Origin: M55B112 sp040903745
Lineage (GTDB): Bacteria > Bacteroidota > Bacteroidia > Bacteroidales > GCA-2748055
DNA: 64,000 nt
Reading direction: 5' to 3'
Assembly: GCA_040903745.1 (NCBI GenBank)
Contig: JBBDUV010000094.1
Coordinates: forward strand, 1 to 64,000
Shown here: positions 9,192-16,722 of the stretch, in pieces
Layout of the letters: the number at the start of each line of letters is the position of its first letter
Position numbering within the stretch: position 1 is the first letter of the stretch
The notes under the pieces: generated by a model
Told to the model about the DNA's origin: nothing
What the model saw: only the letters and a program-made list of their open reading frames with translations
Databases searched by the model: none
Translations under genes and position numbers: made by a program

Positions 9192-9983
9192 ATGGATCTT
9201 GGACTAAAAGACAAAGTGGTGATGGTGGCTGCATCCAGCATGGGACTGGGGTTTGCCATTGCACGCAACCTGGCGATAGAGGGAGCAAGGCTTTCGATTG
9301 CCAGTCGCGGACAAAAGCACATTGAAAAAGCGGGTGAGGAGATCCGGGAAGAGAGTGGCGCCGAGGTGTTCACTTCAACCATTGATATGTCAGATGCCCG
9401 GTCGATTGAAGTGTGGGTAAAGGCGACTGCTGAGAAGTATGGCAGGATCGACGGACTGGTGGTTAACGCCGGGGGTCCTCCAGCTGGACGATTCGATGAC
9501 CTTGATGATTCAAAATGGCTCACGGGCTTTGAACTTACGATGATGGGAACCGTCAGGCTGATCAGAAACGTCCTTCCCTATATGCGCAAACAAAAGAGCG
9601 GATCTATATTAACTGTTACTTCAATTAGCATCAAAGAACCTATTGACAATCTGTTGCTTTCGAATGTGATGCGTTCTGGCGTTTCCAACCTGTTGAAAAG
9701 CCTCTCTTTTGAGCTGGCTCCGGAAGGGATCCGGATCAACAACCTGGTGCCGGGACTTTTCGGTACGGAACGGCTAAAAGCGCTTGACCTGATCAATGCA
9801 AGGGAGTGGAGGATGACACCGGAGGAGGTCCAAAAGATTAACTTCTCGAAGATACCGTTGGGCAGGTATGGCGATCCGGATGAATTTGGCAAAGCGGCTA
9901 CTTTTTTACTCTCCGACGCTGCCTCTTACGTGACCGGCGAAACATTCATCATTGACGGAGGAAAGACCCGTTCTGTTCGATAA
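9192..9983 (+). CDS. SDR-family oxidoreductase with non-canonical active site
   Basis: Rossmann-fold short-chain dehydrogenase/reductase, 263 aa. The cofactor loop reads AASSMGLGFAIA instead of TGxxxGxG, NAGG follows strand 4, and the C-terminal ASYVTGETFIIDGG signature is clear. At the active site the usual Ser...YxxxK is altered: the Ser is present in LTVTSISI, but the helix reads LLLSNVMRSGVSNL, so Tyr and Lys align with Ser and Arg. Divergent SDRs with this LSNxxR pattern exist, so this is a subfamily trait and not a broken copy. The flavin reductase gene starts 10 bases downstream and is probably co-transcribed. The substrate is unknown; annotation as 3-oxoacyl-ACP reductase would not be safe. 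Confidence 0.85.
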   Translation: MDLGLKDKVVMVAASSMGLGFAIARNLAIEGARLSIASRGQKHIEKAGEEIREESGAEVFTSTIDMSDARSIEVWVKATAEKYGRIDGLVVNAGGPPAGRFDDLDDSKWLTGFELTMMGTVRLIRNVLPYMRKQKSGSILTVTSISIKEPIDNLLLSNVMRSGVSNLLKSLSFELAPEGIRINNLVPGLFGTERLKALDLINAREWRMTPEEVQKINFSKIPLGRYGDPDEFGKAATFLLSDAASYVTGETFIIDGGKTRSVR

Positions 9984-9993
9984 TCCTTCCTTC

Positions 9994-10650
9994 ATGCAGC
10001 CACATACACTGTCGAAAAAGACCCTCCTCTCGTCAGAAGAGATTGCCGAAGGGGTCTATATCCTCTCCTTCAAAAGGGATTTTGATTTTCTTGCCGGTCA
10101 GGTGATCGGCATATCCATTGAAAAAGAGGGTCCGAGAAGACTTTACAGCATCTGCAGTGGTGAGCAGGAGGATGAGCTAAAAATTTTATACAATGTGATT
10201 GACGAGGGTTACCTGACACCCCGCTTGTGCGACCTGGCCGAGGGCGATACCATCTGGATCACAGAACCACGAGGTGAGTTTCTGTATGATCCGGCACCTG
10301 CGGTCTGGATCGCCACCGGCACAGGCATTGCCCCCTTCTACGCCATGCTGCGATCAGGAAAACATGACAATAATATATTGATACACGGGGAGCGCTACCT
10401 TGAACGGTTCTATTTTTATGACGATTTCTCTGCGGAGATGGGGGGTGATTACTTCCGGTGCTGTTCTGGTGAGGAAGATGAGGCTGTATTCAGTGGGCGG
10501 GTAACAGATTATCTGAATGAGCTTTCCGTATTGCCGGCCGGCCACAAGTATTATCTTTGTGGAAGGGCCGAGATGGTCGTTGAAACCAGGGATCTGTTAA
10601 TCAGGCGGGGCATCCCATTTGAAAACATTGTCTCCGAGATCTACTTTTAG
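9994..10650 (+). CDS. Ferredoxin-NADP reductase-like flavoprotein
   Basis: FAD- and NAD(P)-binding reductase of the FNR superfamily, 218 aa from ATG 9994; an upstream TTG (9952) would overlap the SDR gene. The FAD domain shows RRLYSICSG (the RxYS motif), the NAD(P) domain shows ATGTGIAPFYAM, and the chain ends SEIYF, with the terminal aromatic residue that stacks on flavin in FNRs. No 2Fe-2S cysteine cluster is present, so it is a stand-alone FNR module that would hand electrons to, or take them from, a ferredoxin or flavodoxin. Co-expression with the upstream SDR is likely from the 10-base gap. Confidence 0.85.
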   Translation: MQPHTLSKKTLLSSEEIAEGVYILSFKRDFDFLAGQVIGISIEKEGPRRLYSICSGEQEDELKILYNVIDEGYLTPRLCDLAEGDTIWITEPRGEFLYDPAPAVWIATGTGIAPFYAMLRSGKHDNNILIHGERYLERFYFYDDFSAEMGGDYFRCCSGEEDEAVFSGRVTDYLNELSVLPAGHKYYLCGRAEMVVETRDLLIRRGIPFENIVSEIYF

Positions 10651-10747
10651 GTAGAGCAATTACCCCGGGGCATGACACTGCCTCTGAATAAATGATCTCA
10701 ATGGAATGATTCCAGTCCGCTCTGAAAATGAATTGGTTTTGGCTCCG

Positions 10748-10770
10748 CCGAGCTCACAGGCTCGGTTCTT
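10748..10770 (+). terminator. Hairpin after the flavin reductase gene
   Basis: CCGAGC (10748-10753) pairs with GCTCGG (10760-10765) across TCACAG, followed by TTCTT. It is a compact GC stem with a weak T tract, about 100 bases after the reductase stop and 34 before rlmN. It could terminate the upstream transcript or be an rlmN leader hairpin. Confidence 0.35.
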
Positions 10771-10803
10771 GAATACACTTTAAAATTTAAATTAATCTTA
10801 GGA

Positions 10804-11823
10804 ATGGAACCTCTTTTTGGGAAAACATTGGAAGAGCTAAAGCAGGTTGCGGCTGATCTTCAGCTGCCGGGGTTTGCCGCGAAGCAAATTGCTGACTGGC
10901 TGTATAAAAAGAAAATCCGCTCCATTGAGGATATGACCAACCTGTCGAAACAGGCCAGAAGCAAGCTAAAAACGAACTACCAGGTCGGGCTTTCCCCTGC
11001 AAGGAATGTGCAGGTGTCGGCTGATGGCACAAAAAAATATCTGTTTAACACCTCGGTTGAAAAATTCGTTGAAACAGCATATATCCCGGACAAGGTTAGG
11101 CATACTGTATGTATATCGACACAGGTGGGATGCAAAATGGGGTGTCTGTTTTGCATGACCGGCAAGCAGGGGTTCCAGGGAAACCTGACGGCCGGGGAGA
11201 TTCTGAATCAGCTCCGAAGCATTGAAGAGTGGGACAGGATTACCAATATTGTCTATATGGGAATGGGGGAACCACTTGACAACCTGGAAGAGGTGTTGAA
11301 GAGTCTGGAGATCCTGACCGCGGAGTGGGGCTTTGCCATGAGTCCGCGCAGAATCACCGTCTCGACCATCGGTATTATCCCTGCCATGAAGGAGTTCCTT
11401 GAAAAAAGCGAGGCCCATCTGGCGGTAAGTCTGCACTCTCCTTTCGATGCGGAGCGAAAAATGCTGATGCCGGTTCAACAGGTTTATCCACTCACAGAGG
11501 TGTTGAAGGAGATCGGGTCGTGGGACTTTGGCAGACAGCGCAGGATCTCATTTGAATATATCATGTTTGGAGAGCTGAACGATACACCGCGTCATATTAA
11601 ACAACTTGTTAAGATATTATATGGTATTCGTTGTAGAATCAATCTGATACGATTTCATCCTATCCCTGATACTCCGTTAAAAAGCTCAACCCCTGAGCAG
11701 ATATCTGCGTTCAGGAATGGGTTAAATGCCCGCGGCATTGTAACAACTTTAAGAGCAAGCCGGGGAGAAGACATCTATGCTGCTTGCGGTCTCCTTTCTA
11801 CCAGGGAGCTGCTAAAAAAATAA
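10804..11823 (+). CDS. rlmN: Dual-specificity 23S rRNA/tRNA methyltransferase RlmN
   Basis: Radical-SAM methyltransferase, 339 aa, that makes 2-methyladenosine at A2503 of 23S rRNA and A37 of some tRNAs. The cluster motif CKMGCLFC (CxxxCxxC) is at about residues 106-113, followed by MTGKQGFQGNLTAGEIL. GMGEPLDN and the C-terminal catalytic Cys region SRGEDIYAACGLL (the Cys that forms the methyl-cysteine adduct cycle) are both present. Start is ATG 10804. It is full length, with no same-operon partner evident. Confidence 0.96.
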   Translation: MEPLFGKTLEELKQVAADLQLPGFAAKQIADWLYKKKIRSIEDMTNLSKQARSKLKTNYQVGLSPARNVQVSADGTKKYLFNTSVEKFVETAYIPDKVRHTVCISTQVGCKMGCLFCMTGKQGFQGNLTAGEILNQLRSIEEWDRITNIVYMGMGEPLDNLEEVLKSLEILTAEWGFAMSPRRITVSTIGIIPAMKEFLEKSEAHLAVSLHSPFDAERKMLMPVQQVYPLTEVLKEIGSWDFGRQRRISFEYIMFGELNDTPRHIKQLVKILYGIRCRINLIRFHPIPDTPLKSSTPEQISAFRNGLNARGIVTTLRASRGEDIYAACGLLSTRELLKK

Positions 11824-12009
11824 GGATCCGGAGCGATATTCTGCTCCCCCATCACATGAACCCAGATGAACTCCTCATTTTCAGACTTCACAACCGAAAA
11901 ACTGTAAGTTTTGAGCTCATGACCGAAGGGAATAACCCTTGAAAATGAAGCTTTCTTACTAGCCACTTGCAAAAAGACTTAGTTTTCTTCTGATTTAAAT
12001 AAAGAACTT

Positions 12010-12864
12010 ATGCACATCAAGCAGTGGATACATGATATTGTTGGTCTCTTTTTTCCTGTCTATTGTCCGGTTTGTGGTATTCCCCTCTATGTTCCCGGAG
12101 AGGTGATCTGTTTGATCTGTGAGCTCAAGATGCCAAGAACGGGATATACTGGCGATCCGGACAACCCTGTTGCACAGCTGTTCTGGGGCAGGGTGAGACT
12201 CGAGGGGGCAACGTCACTCTTCCGTTTTGAAAAGGGGTCGAAATACCAGCCGCTGCTTCACCTGCTCAAATACAAGGGCCAGAAACGAATTGGCATTTTC
12301 CTGGGGAGAATGCTTGGGGCAGAGATCAGGAGTCATCCCTTCGGGCATGCAGATTATATCGTTCCTGTTCCACTACATAAAAAAAGGCAAAAAAAGAGAG
12401 GGTATAACCAGAGCGAGGTTATAGGAGCCGGTGTTTCACGAGTAACCGGTATCCCGGTTAATACCAAAATCATTCGAAGAGACAGGGATACAGATTCCCA
12501 AACAGAAAAAAGCAGGTTCGAACGGTGGGAGAACATGGAGCATGTTTTTACATTGCAGGAGGACGCGGCATTGCAGGAGAATACAGCGTTGCAGAAGGAT
12601 GCAGCATTGCAGGAGGATGAAGCGCTGCAGAAGGATGCAGCATTGCACGAGGATGAAGCGCTGCAGAAGGATGCAGCATTGCAGGAGGACGTAACGTTGC
12701 AGAAGGATGTAGCGCTGCAGAAGGATACGGCCTCATTGTGCGGGTGCTCATTTTTGCTGGTCGATGATGTGGTAACCACCGGGTCAACCCTTGAAGCGTG
12801 CGCAGAAACGCTGTTGAAAATCGCCGGGGCAAAGGTCTATGTGGCAACGGTTGCCTGTGCTTAA
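12010..12864 (+). CDS. comF: ComF-family phosphoribosyltransferase-like protein with repeat insertion
   Basis: ComF homologue linked to natural DNA uptake, 284 aa against roughly 230 for the family. An N-terminal zinc finger (CPVCGIPL...CLIC, residues 19-38), the motif KYKGQKRIG and a PRTase body with PVPLHKKRQKKRGYNQS are all present. The C-terminal PRPP-binding motif is LLVDDVVTTGSTLEAC. Between the flexible segment WENMEHVFT and SLCGCSFLLV sit ten in-frame copies of a hexapeptide LQ(E/K)DxA (residues 182-241). The catalytic-like core is otherwise intact, so the protein may still fold with a 60-residue helical or disordered loop. It converges with the barrel-protein gene 10 bases away. Confidence 0.9.
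   Translation: MHIKQWIHDIVGLFFPVYCPVCGIPLYVPGEVICLICELKMPRTGYTGDPDNPVAQLFWGRVRLEGATSLFRFEKGSKYQPLLHLLKYKGQKRIGIFLGRMLGAEIRSHPFGHADYIVPVPLHKKRQKKRGYNQSEVIGAGVSRVTGIPVNTKIIRRDRDTDSQTEKSRFERWENMEHVFTLQEDAALQENTALQKDAALQEDEALQKDAALHEDEALQKDAALQEDVTLQKDVALQKDTASLCGCSFLLVDDVVTTGSTLEACAETLLKIAGAKVYVATVACA
12553..12732 (+). repeat. Ten tandem 18-bp repeats inside comF
   Basis: 180 bases made of ten 18-bp units with consensus close to TTGCAGAAGGATGCAGCA, in frame, encoding LQ(E/K)DxA. Units alternate AAG and GAG at the fourth residue and differ by scattered substitutions, so the array is not freshly homogenised. Because the unit is a multiple of 3, slippage changes length without breaking frame. Confidence 0.95.
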
Positions 12865-12874
12865 AGCGTTCAGG

Positions 12875-13489
12875 TTACCTGGTAAAATAATACCTGACAT
12901 TGATGCTCAGTACATCATGAAACCAGCCTGAATCGCGGTAACGGACCGCATAAGCGCTGAATTTGTAGAATGGAAACACTGAGTAATTGAATCGGATCCC
13001 CATTGCAAACGGATCTGTGATAAAATAATTTGCCCCTGCAAAAGCAGTTATACCAAAGCGGTCCAATTCCCGATCGGAACGGACTGGTCCGTCCTGATCT
13101 TCATAACGTTCCTTAAGCAATACATCGGGAGAGAGGCCCAGCTCAAGCTGCACCTTTTCATTTAAAAAATAGTGAATGGACAGGGGCATCTCAATGTATC
13201 GCAGGTCAATCAGGCTCATTCCGATAATATTCCCGGAAGTATTGCGCTGGATATTATATTTTCCGCGCGAGGTGTATTTCAGTTCCAGTTGCCAATAGAG
13301 CATCTCCGGGACAATTGCCCGGGCAGCAAAAGCACCGGCATTCAGCCCAAGCTTTCCATATAGCTCGTGCCCGTCACCGTCAATCCTGGCTGCATTCAAT
13401 CCACCGGAAATACCACCCTGAAAATTTTGTGCAGAGAGGCCATGCAGCACCAGAAAAAGACTGAGTATGAACAGGAATTTTATCTTCAC
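12875..13489 (-). CDS. Outer-membrane beta-barrel protein (PorT/OMP_b-brl type)
   Basis: Predicted outer-membrane protein, 204 aa, GTG start. A signal peptide (MKIKFLFILSLFLVLHGLSAQ) precedes alternating amphipathic strands ending in an aromatic residue pattern (SINVRYYFTR, barrel C-terminal strand). The pattern QGGISGGLN and YIEMPLSIHY matches the eight-stranded PorT-like barrels common in Bacteroidota. Function is unknown. It stands alone on its strand, convergent with comF and about 180 bases from cobB; that gap holds nothing recognisable. Confidence 0.78.
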   Translation of the reverse strand: MKIKFLFILSLFLVLHGLSAQNFQGGISGGLNAARIDGDGHELYGKLGLNAGAFAARAIVPEMLYWQLELKYTSRGKYNIQRNTSGNIIGMSLIDLRYIEMPLSIHYFLNEKVQLELGLSPDVLLKERYEDQDGPVRSDRELDRFGITAFAGANYFITDPFAMGIRFNYSVFPFYKFSAYAVRYRDSGWFHDVLSINVRYYFTR

Positions 13490-13668
13490 TGTTTTAAAAA
13501 ATTAATTATCACGCAACTGAAATGTTTCCCATTGGAGAAAGGCAATACCAGAAAGTTCGGTGATCTCCCTGCCCGGTATTGTTTCTGTTTTTGTTTGAAT
13601 CATTGTTTTGTATTTTGATGTAGTAAATATAGTTAATTCCCGAGAAGGAGCCGGACAGTAAAAAGAAA

Positions 13669-14361
13669 TTACTCATCCTCCCGGATTATGCGGATAAAGT
13701 CCTTGATCCCTTCTGTGGCTTTTTTATTAATAAAGGTTACATCCATATATCCGATCCCTTCCGGCTCTCCGGGATCTATTACGTAAACAGGTGTCCCGAA
13801 AGTGGCGTAATTCATCAGTCCGGCAGCTGGGTACACATTAAGAGATGTGCCTATAATCAGGAGTATATCTGCTGATTTCACAATCGGGACGGCCGATTCA
13901 ATGGCCGGGACAAGTTCTCCGAACCAGACGATGTGTGGCCGCAGCTGGTAACCGCCTTTCGACAGATCCCCTTCGCTGAGTTCCCACCCTTTAATTTCAA
14001 CGATATCATCCTCGTTCACTGTACATCGCGCCTTTTTCAACTCCCCGTGGAGATGGAGGACCTTTGATGATCCTGCTCTCTCGTGAAGGTCGTCAACATT
14101 CTGCGTGATCACCTCCACATCAAATTTCTTCTCGAGCTCCGCCAATGCGATATGAGCAGCATTGGGTTTCACGGTACGCAGGGCTTTTCTCCTATCATTA
14201 TAAAAGCGAAGTACCAACTCCCTGTTTCTTTCCCAGGCCCCGGGTGTAGCGACCTCTGTTACATCATACTCCTCCCACAATCCTCCCATATCACGAAAGG
14301 TCCTGATCCCGCTCTCCGCACTAATTCCCGCACCTGATAATACAACCAATTTTTTCATCAT
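13669..14361 (-). CDS. cobB: Sir2-family NAD-dependent protein deacylase (CobB)
   Basis: Sirtuin of 230 aa. NAD-binding motifs GAGISAESGIRTFRD (about 9-23) and TQNVDDLHERAG are present, the catalytic His is in LHLHGEL, and GTSLNVYPAAGL follows. RFYNDRR supplies the Tyr and Arg (YxxR) that recognise acidic acyl groups in SIRT5-type enzymes, so desuccinylase activity is likely. The four zinc-binding Cys are absent (only one Cys in the small-domain segment ARCTVNEDD); short, zinc-less CobB forms are common in Bacteroidota. The start codon overlaps the stop of the small membrane gene upstream (ATGATG on TGA), so the two are translationally coupled. Confidence 0.92.
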   Translation of the reverse strand: MMKKLVVLSGAGISAESGIRTFRDMGGLWEEYDVTEVATPGAWERNRELVLRFYNDRRKALRTVKPNAAHIALAELEKKFDVEVITQNVDDLHERAGSSKVLHLHGELKKARCTVNEDDIVEIKGWELSEGDLSKGGYQLRPHIVWFGELVPAIESAVPIVKSADILLIIGTSLNVYPAAGLMNYATFGTPVYVIDPGEPEGIGYMDVTFINKKATEGIKDFIRIIREDE

Positions 14362-14549
14362 CTTCTCTTAATTTTCGCCCTTACCACCAAAACTACGCCC
14401 CAAATAACCAAAACCGTTGCAATTATCAGAAAAATGTCAGATGCAATATAGATCCACTTTCTGTCGGGCAAGTAACCTCTGGTCATTGTCATCGAAACGA
14501 ATGTCAACAGTATTCCGGTAATTAAAAATATCTGTCCTTTTCTTAGCAT
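14358..14549 (-). CDS. Small two-helix membrane protein
   Basis: 63-aa protein from ATG 14549 (MLRKGQIFLITGILL). Two hydrophobic helices (about 6-24 and 33-54) are separated by a short polar loop, and the tail is basic (RAKIKRR). No family recognised. A TTG 8 codons upstream is possible, but a -7-like box sits just before it. It overlaps the cobB start by up to 4 bases, so it is the first gene of a two-gene unit with the sirtuin. Confidence 0.65.
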   Translation of the reverse strand: MLRKGQIFLITGILLTFVSMTMTRGYLPDRKWIYIASDIFLIIATVLVIWGVVLVVRAKIKRR

Positions 14550-14575
14550 AATAACGATTTGTTTTTGTATCAATT

Positions 14576-14583
14576 CAAAAATA
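14576..14583 (-). promoter_or_regulatory. -7-like element of the small membrane gene-cobB unit
   Basis: Leftward TATTTTTG, 26 bases before ATG 14549, matches TAnnTTTG. Its position supports the ATG over the upstream TTG. Confidence 0.4.
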
Positions 14584-14633
14584 GGATATTTCTTAAACTT
14601 TAACTAATTTTATGCATCCGATTTTATATTGTA

Positions 14634-14641
14634 TATGTTTG
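14634..14641 (+). promoter_or_regulatory. -7-like element of dnaG
   Basis: TATGTTTG, 16 bases before the dnaG ATG, matches TAnnTTTG and implies a very short leader. Confidence 0.4.
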
Positions 14642-14657
14642 ATATATTGTATGTTAG

Positions 14658-16595
14658 ATGATTAGTCAGGAGACGGTAAATAAAATATTCGATGTTGTAG
14701 ACATTGTAGAGGTGATCTCTGACTATGTAACCCTGAAAAAATCGGGAACCAACTACAAGGGATTGAGTCCTTTTACCAATGAAAAGACCCCCTCTTTTAT
14801 GGTTTCTCCTTCCAAGGGGATTTTTAAGGATTTTAGTTCAGGCAAGGGAGGTAACGCCGTAGGATTTCTCATGGAGCATGAAAAGCTCTCCTATCCGGAA
14901 GCGCTTCAATACCTGGCGAGGAAATACAACATTGAGCTGGAGCAGACGGAGTTAACTCCAGAAGAGATCCAGCAGCGCAATGAGCGTGAAAGCCTGCTGG
15001 CAGTAACACAGTTTGCACAAAAATATTTTACCGGACAGCTGTATACTGCTGAAGGCAAAGCGGTGGGGCTCAGTTATCTCAGGCAGCGAGGTTTCCGGGA
15101 CGATATCATCGAAAAATTCCACCTGGGATACAGTCCGGAAGAACGCAAAGCCCTAACAACGGCGGCACTAAAGGCCGGCTACAAACAGGAATTTCTTGTA
15201 AAGACCGGTCTCACCATTGAGAAGGAAGATTATGTTTTTGACCGGTTCGCAGGCAGGATCATTTTTCCCATTCACGGTATATCAGGCAATTTTATCGGAT
15301 TTGGGGGTCGCACATTGCGATCTGATAAAAACACTGCCAAGTATCTCAATTCACCTGAATCGGATATTTACCACAAGAGCCGGATCCTTTACGGTCTATT
15401 TCAGGCCAAGAAGAGCATTGTTAACAACAACCGTTGCTTTCTGGTAGAAGGATACACCGATGTTATTGCACTTCACCAGGCAGGCATAGAAAATGTAGTC
15501 TCCTCTTCCGGAACAGCACTTACCGCAGAGCAGATCAGGCTAATCAAGCGTTTCACAGAGAACATCACCATCCTGTACGACGGAGATGAAGCGGGGCTGA
15601 AGGCCTCGTTCAGGGGGATTGACATGATCCTGGAGGAGGGGCTGAACGTCAAGGTTCTCCTGTTTCCTGAAGGAGAAGATCCTGACTCTTTCTCCCAGGG
15701 ACGAAGCTCCTCCGAATTTATTGAATTCATCGATAGCAATGAGCGCGACTTCATCACTTTCAAAACTGAAGTGCTGATTGCCGATACCAGGAACGATCCC
15801 ATCAAGCGGGCCGGCATGATTACGGATATTGTACGGTCCGTGGCAGTGATCCCCGATGGGATCAAAAGATCGGTATACCTGAAGGAGTGTAGTTTGCTGT
15901 TGGATGTTGAAGAGGCGGTTCTGTATGCTGAGGTCAACAAAATAAGGGAGCAAAGAAGAGAAAGTTCATGGAAAAGAGAGCGCCAGAGTCCTGATCAGCT
16001 TGTGGTGCCTGTACAGCCGACTGTTCCTGCTTTTGTACAAAATGTATATTCTGAAATTGAGGAGCGGGAGATCATCTACTTTCTACTTAAGTTCGGAAAC
16101 AGACCGCTGAAAATATCTTCAGATAAAAATCTGGATATTACTGTTTCGCAATATATTATACGAGAGATTCAGAATGATGAACTACAATTCACCAACCTTG
16201 TGTATAAAGCCGTATTCGAAGATGTGATGGCAATCATCGAGTCTGACAGAAAAATATCGGAGCGGGTTTTCACCTTTCATGACAACAAGGAGATCCAGGA
16301 TCTTGCCGTCGATATTGTAACCTCCAAGTATGAACTCAGCAAGGTGTGGAAAAGGAAGGAGTCGTACATCGAATTACCCGGCGAAAACCTGGGCGTTGAA
16401 GTTCCCAAGGCCCTTTTGTTATACAAACTGAAGGTTGTTGATATGGCTCTGGATGATATCCGGAAACAGATCAGTGAAGCTGAACAGGCGGGGGACGGGG
16501 ATAAAGTCATGGAATTAATGGCCCACCTCCGTGATCTAGAGGGAGCCAAAAATGAAATTTCGACTGTAATCGGCGAACGTATTATTTTAAAGTAG
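14658..16595 (+). CDS. dnaG: DNA primase DnaG lacking zinc ligands
   Basis: Replicative primase, 645 aa, that makes RNA primers with DnaB helicase. The N-terminal CHC2-type domain (about 30-95) keeps the family framework (SPFTNEKTPSFMVSPSKGIF) but has none of the Cys/His zinc ligands: the usual CPFH and CFxCG read SPFT and DFSSG. The TOPRIM core shows EGYTDVIALHQAG (about 263), SSSGTALT and LYDGDEAGLKAS. The C-terminal region contacts DnaB. The metal-less N-terminal domain occurs elsewhere in Bacteroidota as far as I recall, so this is lineage-specific and not decay. The gene converges with pbpC across 127 empty bases. Confidence 0.95.
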   Translation: MISQETVNKIFDVVDIVEVISDYVTLKKSGTNYKGLSPFTNEKTPSFMVSPSKGIFKDFSSGKGGNAVGFLMEHEKLSYPEALQYLARKYNIELEQTELTPEEIQQRNERESLLAVTQFAQKYFTGQLYTAEGKAVGLSYLRQRGFRDDIIEKFHLGYSPEERKALTTAALKAGYKQEFLVKTGLTIEKEDYVFDRFAGRIIFPIHGISGNFIGFGGRTLRSDKNTAKYLNSPESDIYHKSRILYGLFQAKKSIVNNNRCFLVEGYTDVIALHQAGIENVVSSSGTALTAEQIRLIKRFTENITILYDGDEAGLKASFRGIDMILEEGLNVKVLLFPEGEDPDSFSQGRSSSEFIEFIDSNERDFITFKTEVLIADTRNDPIKRAGMITDIVRSVAVIPDGIKRSVYLKECSLLLDVEEAVLYAEVNKIREQRRESSWKRERQSPDQLVVPVQPTVPAFVQNVYSEIEEREIIYFLLKFGNRPLKISSDKNLDITVSQYIIREIQNDELQFTNLVYKAVFEDVMAIIESDRKISERVFTFHDNKEIQDLAVDIVTSKYELSKVWKRKESYIELPGENLGVEVPKALLLYKLKVVDMALDDIRKQISEAEQAGDGDKVMELMAHLRDLEGAKNEISTVIGERIILK

Positions 16596-16722
16596 AGAAT
16601 AACAGGCACTGCTTGCTGATCTGGACAGCATCATGAATGGCATGGCACAATATTGATGACTGGGCACAATGCGTAAGCCTTTCCACATGTGAAACAAGCA
16701 AATTTGGCAGCTGTAATCAATG

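Noticed and set aside
10651..10803. Possible tRNA in the flavin reductase-rlmN gap (GGTTCTTGAAT)
   Set aside because: No acceptor, D or anticodon stems can be formed around it; the only stable structure is the CCGAGC hairpin.
11830..11847. GGAGC/GCTCC hairpin after rlmN as a terminator
   Set aside because: Only a 5-bp stem and no T run follows.
11775..11972. 65-codon - strand ORF after rlmN
   Set aside because: It overlaps the rlmN end, has no signal or domain, and no promoter-like element.
12354..12847. Long Cys- and Ala-rich reading frames on the - strand opposite comF
   Set aside because: They are produced by the 18-bp repeat array read backwards; comF on the + strand has clear domains and the antisense frames have none.
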